NCBI GenBank assembly: GCA_913060845.1 | Contig: CAJXVF010000155.1 | Span: forward strand, 1 to 6,320 | Length of the DNA: 6,320 bases | Direction of reading: 5' to 3' | DNA from: an uncultured Alphaproteobacteria bacterium | GTDB lineage: Bacteria > Pseudomonadota > Alphaproteobacteria > Bin95 | In this document: positions 1 through 5,140 of the stretch, in pieces | How the letters are laid out: each line of letters opens with the position of its first letter | Numbering within the stretch: position 1 is the stretch's first letter | Translations under genes and position numbers: made by a program | Notes under the pieces: model-generated | The model's database searches: none | What the model was told of the DNA's origin: nothing | The model's input: the letters and a program-made list of their open reading frames with translations, nothing else

Positions 1-44
1 ATGTAGAGAGGTCTCGTGGGCTCGGAGATGTGTATAAGAGACAG
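1..44 (+). other. Illumina Nextera P7-side sequencing adapter (contamination)
   Basis: Bases 11-44 match the Nextera Read 2 transposase adapter in full, beginning GTCTCGTGGGCTCGG and ending in the Tn5 mosaic end. Bases 3-10 (GTAGAGAG) occupy the i7 index position and match, from memory, the primer form of Nextera index N707. Bases 1-2 (AT) fit the last two bases of the P7 primer. The order P7 end, index, Read 2 adapter, insert is exactly that of a finished library molecule, so genomic sequence can begin no earlier than base 45. The minus-strand reading frame of the neighbouring gene stays open through the adapter and would add a false tail including SLIHISEPTRPLY, a peptide typical of translated Nextera adapter. 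Confidence 0.97.
26..44 (+). other. Tn5 mosaic end, 19 bp (library-derived)
   Basis: The 19 bases ending in TATAAGAGACAG are the hyperactive Tn5 mosaic end used in tagmentation. The sequence lies inside the full commercial adapter, next to an index, with no transposase gene or second end nearby. It is therefore a library reagent and not a resident transposon. It marks the transposase cut point, so the junction with the insert is between 44 and 45. Confidence 0.95.
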
Positions 45-1337
45 GCCTAGGGGATCCTGAAAACGTTCCATCATTACGACGTCTAGGGATTTTTCTGACG
101 CAGCGAGCCAGCTTCCAGGCCGGGTGCAGAACGCTTCCGCCTGATAGGGGGCGTCTGGTTCGGTGCCATCGGCAAGAGCTTGCGCGCCTTGCAGCAAGAG
201 CGTTCTGAACCGCACTACCGCGGCATCCGTGCCAGTTAGCGTTTCGCGCGTGCGATCAACGATGGGACCCTGGCTGTGCTGGATCATTGAATCCTGTTCA
301 GCCAACCCTTTAACGCCGGTGAATGTGCGGTGCTTCTGCTCGTCCCGGTTGATCATGAAGTCATTGGACGCATTGCGGACAGGCATGTAGTTCTCGTCGC
401 GCTCGCAGACTAGGCCCCAACCTGCATCTAGCTTTGCCCGCTCTTCGTCGCCAAGGGGGCGCTCTGGGTTCCAGGAATACGCGTACGCCCAGCATGCGGT
501 GTCTGATATCGGAACGATGGTGAAGCCGTGATAGGTTTCGCCGGGCATTGTCGATGGGCCAGTGCCGTGTGCCGGGAACATATACTGGGTCATGCGCCAG
601 TACTTTTGCCCGTCGGCTGAACGGGCGCCAGCGACGACGAAGCCGCATTCATGCTCCAGCACTTCAAATTGCGGCATTGGGTCGTCGCGCATCCAGCGCA
701 GGCGTTTTTCATCCGCCGTGCTGTGCGGGTGGTAGACAGATGGCTCACTGGGTGCTGGCATATGCAGGAAACTGAAATGCGCTGTGTCTAAATCGCCTTC
801 GATAATCTGTGCCCAGTTGCAATCGAAGCGTTGCTTGGTGACGAAGCGATGGCTTTCAGGCACGCACCCAAATTCTAACTTGGGTGCGTCTGGCAAGGCG
901 CCGCCGGGCAGGGACTTAGCTGCCGGGCCCATATATATCCAAATTATGTCTCCGAATTCCTGCGTCGGATAAGCCTTCGTTCGCACTGTTTTGTGCAGAT
1001 TGCTGTCTGCTGGCACGTTGGGCAGATCAAGCGCTTTGCCGTGCCGGTCGAATTTCCAGCCGTGATAGACGCACCGGAGGCCGCATTCTTCGTTCCGGCC
1101 AAAGAAAAGATTGGCACCACGGTGCGGACAATGGGCGTCCAGCACTCCAACATGACCATCACTATCCCGGAAGGCGACGAGTTCTTCGCCCAGCACATTG
1201 ATCCGTATGGGCGGCCCGTCTGCTTCAGGCAGTTCTTCTGCCAAGGCGACCGGCTGCCAAAACCGCCGGAAATAAGCGCCCATGGGCGTATCGGCATCGG
1301 TCTGGGTCAGCATGTTATTCTGTTCGCGCGAAAGCAT
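45..1337 (-). CDS. Rieske 2Fe-2S ring-hydroxylating oxygenase, phthalate dioxygenase type (3' end missing)
   Basis: This is the terminal oxygenase of a Rieske non-haem iron system, which uses O2 and electrons from a separate reductase to dihydroxylate or O-demethylate an aromatic ring in the cytoplasm. The Rieske cluster ligands are visible as CPHRG and CVYHGW, with ligands C70, H72, C89 and H92 spaced C-x-H-x16-C-x2-H. The catalytic iron site follows in NWAQIIEGDLDTAHFSFLH, with D184-x2-H187-x4-H192. A C-terminal QGPIVDRTRE stretch near residue 355 is typical of the phthalate 4,5-dioxygenase / CbaA / LigXa group. The first ATG follows an in-frame TAA, and the N-terminus MLSREQNNML...TPMG aligns with the usual start of the family. 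About 431 genomic codons are present, close to full length, and the frame then enters adapter sequence, so the true stop is lost. The substrate cannot be read from the sequence. The gene lies 97 bp downstream of a mobA-like gene. No ferredoxin or reductase gene is seen. Confidence 0.93.
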
Positions 1338-1434
1338 GGGGCTTCTTCTTTATCTGGTCATCATATGTAGCGCTGCCAGGGTGGGGCAGATCGCTGGCGG
1401 TCGCAATATCCTATGACTTTGGAAGTGCCTGAGA
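1338..1434. other. 97-bp intergenic gap between the mobA-like and Rieske genes
   Basis: This gap separates two co-oriented genes. A weak inverted repeat, CTGCCAG (1373-1379) with CTGGCGG (1393-1399), carries one mismatch on the transcribed minus strand and is not followed by a U-run, so it does not look like an intrinsic terminator. Immediately upstream of the Rieske ATG is a purine-rich AAGAAG stretch that may serve as a weak ribosome binding site. I see no convincing -35/-10 pair. An own promoter or an mRNA processing site remains possible because the gap is the largest in the gene set. Confidence 0.5.
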
Positions 1435-3315
1435 TTACACGGCGACCATGAACTTACCGAAGAATGTCTTGATGTCGTAAAAGGCATCCAGTGGCAGAAC
1501 CTCTGCCACAAACTGGTCTGGGCGCACGATCACCAACGCGCCTTCTGCCCGGTCAATCTGGCGTTGGTCAAAAATGTCAGGGCCGTGTTTTAGATCAGGA
1601 CAGAAAGCCTTTTCGTAGTCGATCAGCCCGTATTTGCCTTTGGTGGGCATAAGCAGCGACGGTAATGCCTCAACACTCATGTCCTGATGTGAAGCTTGAA
1701 ACACGACACGCAGGTCTAGGACGCTGTCGATATCGACACCCTTTGGTGTGAATTTTTGGATTGGGCTTCGAGTGTTAATCGCTAAGAAATCGCAGAGGGC
1801 GGCGATGCTCCCGCCGACCTGTCCAGCGTCATCCTTTGCCGCGAATGCAATCAATCGCCAACGGCCATCAGCCTTAAGCGCATGCCCAAGCTGCATAGGC
1901 TTCGCATCAGCCAGGCGAATTACCGGTGCCGAATGAAAGCGCATGCCGGTTCTTAGCCCTGCAGCCAACGCTTGATGCATGCCTGTGCCAGTGATCAGGG
2001 ACGGGTCATATCGTGTTTCGACGCCAGCCGTGTAGCGGCCATGTTTCTTGAAATACTGCTGGAACTGGGCAGCCTCAACGGCGTCTTTTGGTTTGGCGCT
2101 GAACAGTCGCGCCATGTCCTTATCAAAGTCAATTAATTCATTAGCTTTAGCGCGTCTCTCCTCAGAGTATGTATCAAGTAAGAATGGTGCCGCCTGGCCG
2201 CGCAGCACTGCTGCTAATTTCCAGCCGAGATTAAACGTATCCGCCATGGACACATTCATGCCTTGGCCAGCCTTCGGACTATGGGTGTGGCAAGCGTCGC
2301 CTGCGATGAAAATCCGCGGGGTTTGAACACCACGGTTCTCATCGGCAACATTGTCGAACGCATCACAGACCCGCTGGCCGATTTCATATGCAGACCACCA
2401 CGCCACTTCCTTCACATCCAAGATGTAGGGGGCAAGGATTGCGCGGGCTTTTTCAATCAACATCTCGCAAGAAACATTGCTATCTGCAGCGCGTTCGTCA
2501 CCGTGCAGCTCATCCAGCTCGATATACATCCGCACCATGTACCCACCTTCGCGCGGAATGATCAGGATGCTGCCGTGATCCGCCGATTGAATGGCGGCCT
2601 TCAGGCGGATATCTGGGAAATCCGTGATGGCCAGCACATCCATCACACCCCAAAGCTGCCGGGCGGCTTCACCCTTAAGCTCATAGCCCATGGCGTTTCT
2701 GACAGCACTTCGCGCACCATCGCACCCAACGACATACTTCGCACGGATAGTTTCCGTACTTCCTTCGCCATCAAGGCATTTGAAGGCGCCAATGACAGGA
2801 AAACCTGCGTCATCCATAAGCGTTAGTGATACCAGTTCACGGCAGTAATCCGGCTGCAGGCGAGTTGGTGAATTCCGCATGACTTCAAGGTAGAAGTCAT
2901 GCACGCGCGCTTGGTTGAGAATAACATGGGGCATCTCGGACAGATCATCTTCGACGTCCTGAATGCGGTCCGCGCGGGTCAAGCCAGCGCCATTCGCATC
3001 TGGACGCCAGAACGCGACTTCGTTGACCCAGTAACTCTCTTTCAGGACTTTTTCAGCGAACCCAAACGCCTCGAACATTTCGACGGAACGGCAGGCGACG
3101 CCATCAGCTTGGCCGACCTCTAAAGGCCCTGGCTTGCGGTCCAGGATCCGCGTTCTGATTTCTGGAAACGCCGACAATTGCGCTGCAAGCGTCAACCCAG
3201 CCGGACCGCAGCCAACGATCAGCACATCTACAGCGTCGGAACGGGCAGGGCCGTCTCCAAGGCGCTCTGCGACCGAAGGATCACCGTTACGGTATCCGTT
3301 CAGATGATACTGCAT
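1435..3315 (-). CDS. mobA: FAD-dependent 3-hydroxybenzoate 4-monooxygenase-like hydroxylase
   Basis: This is a class A flavoprotein aromatic hydroxylase of 626 aa, close to the roughly 640 aa of Comamonas testosteroni MobA, which uses NADPH and O2 to turn 3-hydroxybenzoate into protocatechuate. The FAD fold starts with VLIVGCGPAG (GxGxxG at G35-G40). It continues with the DG motif in VVGCDGARS (D199-G200) and the GD motif in FIAGDACHTHSPKAGQGMN (G339-D340). The last ~190 residues fit the thioredoxin-like C-terminal domain of the phenol hydroxylase group and end with GALVIVRPDQFVAEVLPL. From memory of the Comamonas enzyme, substrate contacts Asp75, His135 and Lys247 correspond here to D71 (QADG), H130 (PHVIL) and K239 (FPDIRLK), and the N-terminus MQYHLNGYRNG is also nearly shared. 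A GAGG lies 9 bases before the ATG. A related phenol 2-monooxygenase specificity is the main alternative. It probably acts with the downstream Rieske oxygenase. Confidence 0.88.
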   Translation of the reverse strand: MQYHLNGYRNGDPSVAERLGDGPARSDAVDVLIVGCGPAGLTLAAQLSAFPEIRTRILDRKPGPLEVGQADGVACRSVEMFEAFGFAEKVLKESYWVNEVAFWRPDANGAGLTRADRIQDVEDDLSEMPHVILNQARVHDFYLEVMRNSPTRLQPDYCRELVSLTLMDDAGFPVIGAFKCLDGEGSTETIRAKYVVGCDGARSAVRNAMGYELKGEAARQLWGVMDVLAITDFPDIRLKAAIQSADHGSILIIPREGGYMVRMYIELDELHGDERAADSNVSCEMLIEKARAILAPYILDVKEVAWWSAYEIGQRVCDAFDNVADENRGVQTPRIFIAGDACHTHSPKAGQGMNVSMADTFNLGWKLAAVLRGQAAPFLLDTYSEERRAKANELIDFDKDMARLFSAKPKDAVEAAQFQQYFKKHGRYTAGVETRYDPSLITGTGMHQALAAGLRTGMRFHSAPVIRLADAKPMQLGHALKADGRWRLIAFAAKDDAGQVGGSIAALCDFLAINTRSPIQKFTPKGVDIDSVLDLRVVFQASHQDMSVEALPSLLMPTKGKYGLIDYEKAFCPDLKHGPDIFDQRQIDRAEGALVIVRPDQFVAEVLPLDAFYDIKTFFGKFMVAV

Positions 3316-3324
3316 TCAGGCTTG

Positions 3325-3328
3325 CCTC
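3325..3328 (-). promoter_or_regulatory. Ribosome binding site of the mobA-like gene
   Basis: On the minus strand GAGG stands 9 bases upstream of the ATG at 3315. It is a clear Shine-Dalgarno match at an acceptable distance and supports independent translation initiation for this gene after the 46-bp gap. Confidence 0.6.
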
Positions 3329-3361
3329 AATTCCGATATGTGCTTGTGATTTGGTAGACGT

Positions 3362-4009
3362 TTAGATCGGGCCAAACAGCAAAACATCATCCCCAGGCTT
3401 CCAAGCAGGATACTTAGTCATCACGGAGAGGAATAAATCGCTCTCCAGGTGGCTGCTCAACCAGTTCTGCAATAAGGGGTACGGTGTTTCATCGAACCAT
3501 GGTTTGTCGACAAAGGCGAACTGGCGGACGAATGGGAACACTGCGATATCAGCGAATGTTAGGCGTGTACCAAATAGCGCCTTACCGCCATTGGCAGCCA
3601 GTCTGCCTTCCAGCATCGCTAGGAATTCTGCCCCTTTGTCCCGGTAGAAGCTTTGGGGATGTTCGGTGTGGTTCACATGATATTTGTAACGGTCGAGCGC
3701 GTCTTTGAATTCACCGTCGAGCTGAGTGAGCAGTGATGCAGACTCATCAAGCATGTCTAGCCAATTGTCTGGGTCATTGACGCCAAGCGCCCAACGCATG
3801 ACATCCAGGCTTTCTTCCAGCACCGTGCCGTCAACCAATTGCAGAACTGGCACTGTGCCTTTCGGCGATAGCTCAAGCATGGAGGCCGGTTTGTCGCGCA
3901 GAACGACTTCCCGCAACTCACAAACCACACCAGATTGCATCACGGCCATCCGCGCCCGCATCGCGTAGGGGCAGCGCCGGAATGAATATAGGGTTGGGTG
4001 AGCGCTCAT
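3362..4009 (-). CDS. Glutathione S-transferase family protein (CPYAMRAR type)
   Basis: This is a cytosolic GST-fold protein of 215 aa, the usual length. The N-terminal thioredoxin-like domain (about 4-78) opens with LYSFRRCPYAMRARMA, which places a cysteine, C13, at the likely active site as in omega- and beta-like GSTs. The cis-proline is in KGTVPVL (P54), and the glutathione gamma-glutamyl contact is the EES pair E66-S67. The helical C-terminal domain (about 90-210) contains LTFADIAVFPF with the conserved folding Asp, D154. A cysteine at this position suggests thiol transfer or deglutathionylation instead of classical conjugation, though this is inference and the substrate is unknown. It starts 6 bp after the trhO stop with only a distant AGGA upstream, which implies translational coupling. 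The motifs do not suggest a maleylpyruvate isomerase, and no gentisate pathway gene is present to support one. Confidence 0.88.
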   Translation of the reverse strand: MSAHPTLYSFRRCPYAMRARMAVMQSGVVCELREVVLRDKPASMLELSPKGTVPVLQLVDGTVLEESLDVMRWALGVNDPDNWLDMLDESASLLTQLDGEFKDALDRYKYHVNHTEHPQSFYRDKGAEFLAMLEGRLAANGGKALFGTRLTFADIAVFPFVRQFAFVDKPWFDETPYPLLQNWLSSHLESDLFLSVMTKYPAWKPGDDVLLFGPI

Positions 4010-4015
4010 AGCAGG

Positions 4016-4933
4016 TCAGTCGTCCTGATCTTGGCGACGTTCCGCCATTTCCATTTGCCGCTGCCGTTCCTTCAGGCCGGAAATCTTGTCCGCACTGTGT
4101 TTGCCATGACAATGATGGCAGGAAACGCCAAGTTGATAATGCGGTGATTGCCGATCGGATTCTGATACTGGACGGCGGCAGGCAAAACATTGCTCATAGG
4201 ACCCGGGTGCTTGGTTCTCATCAACGGCGACGCGGTCGTCAAATACGAAACATTCACCCTGCCAAAGGCTCTCATCTTTTTCCACGGTCTCAAGATATTT
4301 GAGGATACCGCCATCTAGATGATAGACCTCCTTGAAGCCCTGCTTCATCAGGTAGTTCGTTGCCTTTTCGCAGCGAATGCCGCCAGTGCAGAACATTGCG
4401 ATTTTGCGGTGTTTCTGCGGATCAAGCTCTGTATCAACGAACTTTGGAAATTCCCGAAATGTCTCGGTATTGGGCGATACGGCATTCTCAAACGTGCCGA
4501 TGCCGCACTCATAGGCATTGCGGGTATCGATGGTCAGCACATCAGGGTCTTGCAGGAGTTCATTCCAGCGTTTCGCGTCCACCCGTTCACCGCAGAGTTC
4601 ACCTGGGTCAGTGTCTGGCACGCCCATCGTGACAATCTCCCGCTTGAGGCGAACTTTCATCCGCCGGAACGGGAGGGTGTCGGTGTAAGATTCTTTGTAT
4701 CGGAGTGTAGTGAACCGCGTATCGGCTTGGAGATAAGACAGCAGGTTATCGATGCCCTGGCGAGGCCCCGCAATGGTCCCGTTTAGGCCTTCTCGCGCCA
4801 GCAATATCGTGCCCATCAGGCTATTCGCGATGCAGAGATCAAGCAGTGGCGGCTTCATGTCCTCGAAGTCATCGAGGCCAACGAAGTGGTACATCGCGAC
4901 CACGACATAGCGCGTTTCTGATTGACTACTCAT
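4016..4933 (-). CDS. trhO: tRNA uridine(34) hydroxylase TrhO (YceA/UPF0176, rhodanese family)
   Basis: TrhO uses O2 to hydroxylate U34 of certain tRNAs, giving 5-hydroxyuridine, the precursor of the cmo5U-type wobble modifications. The 305-aa protein has the expected order. First is the N-terminal UPF0176 domain (about 7-100) with GTILLAREGLNGTIAG and LPFRRMKVRLKREIV. Next is a rhodanese domain (about 120-217) with LTIDTRNAYE and the active loop FCTGGIRCEKA, which places the catalytic cysteine at C182 and a second cysteine at C188. Last is a tail with two CxxC pairs, C249/C252 and C272/C275 (CFAC and CHHC), resembling a small metal-binding knuckle. It ends in a charged Glu/Gln/Arg/Asp-rich stretch. 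It is shorter than the roughly 350-aa E. coli protein. No other ATG lies in frame just upstream, and the ribosome binding site is weak. It is the first gene of the minus-strand series. Confidence 0.95.
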   Translation of the reverse strand: MSSQSETRYVVVAMYHFVGLDDFEDMKPPLLDLCIANSLMGTILLAREGLNGTIAGPRQGIDNLLSYLQADTRFTTLRYKESYTDTLPFRRMKVRLKREIVTMGVPDTDPGELCGERVDAKRWNELLQDPDVLTIDTRNAYECGIGTFENAVSPNTETFREFPKFVDTELDPQKHRKIAMFCTGGIRCEKATNYLMKQGFKEVYHLDGGILKYLETVEKDESLWQGECFVFDDRVAVDENQAPGSYEQCFACRRPVSESDRQSPHYQLGVSCHHCHGKHSADKISGLKERQRQMEMAERRQDQDD

Positions 4934-4965
4934 TCTGCAAATATCTCTAACCAGAGACGTCCCAC

Positions 4966-4971
4966 GTTATA
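4966..4971 (-). promoter_or_regulatory. Possible -10 element for the trhO operon
   Basis: TATAAC on the minus strand matches the -10 consensus at five of six positions and lies 33 bases before the trhO start codon. The -35 position (CACAAA) is poor, so a promoter here would be weak, activator-dependent or a chance match. Confidence 0.2.
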
Positions 4972-4991
4972 GCTTCCATACCAGCAGTTTG

Positions 4992-5036
4992 TGGCTTGGA
5001 TTTGCTTTATTCGCAACCAGACTTCGTTCGAAGCCA
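4992..5036. repeat. Nested inverted repeats, possible operator
   Basis: The outer arms TGGCTT (4992-4997) and AAGCCA (5031-5036) are perfect reverse complements. Inside lie TTGC (5002-5005) / GCAA (5013-5016) and the short-spaced palindrome CTTCG-TT-CGAAG (5022-5033). The element sits centrally between two divergent genes, where a regulator of either gene would bind. No regulator gene is present in the window, and arms this short can arise by chance. Confidence 0.3.
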
Positions 5037-5080
5037 TGCTCGCCCCAATAAGCTGGCGGCCGGTAGTTTCATTTATAGAG

Positions 5081-5098
5081 GCATATGGATGGTCCATG
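5081..5098 (+). repeat. Small imperfect hairpin in the SGNH gene leader
   Basis: ATGGA (5085-5089) and TCCAT (5093-5097) pair around a 3-base loop, with possible flanking G-C pairs past a small bulge. It lies about 45 bases upstream of the hydrolase start and might form in the leader mRNA. No U-run follows, so it is not a terminator. Confidence 0.2.
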
Positions 5099-5126
5099 CG
5101 TTACCCTATCAACAGAATCACGCTTC

Positions 5127-5130
5127 GGGG
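5127..5130 (+). promoter_or_regulatory. Likely ribosome binding site of the SGNH hydrolase gene
   Basis: GGGG ends 10 bases before the ATG at 5141. An in-frame TGA at 5132-5134 rules out any earlier start in that frame, so this weak purine run is the only candidate and supports the chosen ATG. Confidence 0.4.
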
Positions 5131-5140
5131 ATGAGTAACG

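Larger units (their letters stand above)
4934..5140. other. Divergent intergenic region between trhO and the SGNH hydrolase gene
   Basis: This 207-bp region must hold promoters for both directions unless transcription enters from outside. On the minus strand TATAAC (4966-4971) is a reasonable -10 for trhO, but the bases 17 nt upstream do not match a -35 well. On the plus strand TATAGA (5074-5079) is a possible -10, again without a good -35. The region is more AT-rich than its neighbours and carries nested inverted repeats at 4992-5036 and a small hairpin at 5081-5098. No RNA gene or known riboswitch is recognised. Confidence 0.5.

Noticed and set aside
26..44. Tn5 end as evidence of a resident transposon
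   Set aside because: It is embedded in the complete commercial adapter with an index, so it derives from library construction.
163..972. Several short open frames on both strands inside the Rieske gene
   Set aside because: The Rieske frame is uninterrupted across the whole region and explains the sequence. None of the others has a recognisable domain.
993..1370. 125-codon plus-strand and 117-codon minus-strand open frames over the Rieske gene start
   Set aside because: Both are out of frame with the Rieske reading frame, which carries the CPHRG and CVYHGW ligands and the family's typical N-terminus.
1373..1399. Intrinsic terminator between the mobA-like and Rieske genes
   Set aside because: The stem has a mismatch on the transcribed strand, the loop is long, and no U-run follows.
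2263..2826. 187-codon plus-strand open frame opposite the mobA-like gene
   Set aside because: It is wholly antisense to a gene with clear FAD motifs, its translation resembles no family, and it has no ribosome binding site. It is a codon-bias shadow.
4319..4786. 155-codon plus-strand open frame opposite trhO
   Set aside because: It is antisense to a strongly conserved protein and its translation shows no recognisable motif.
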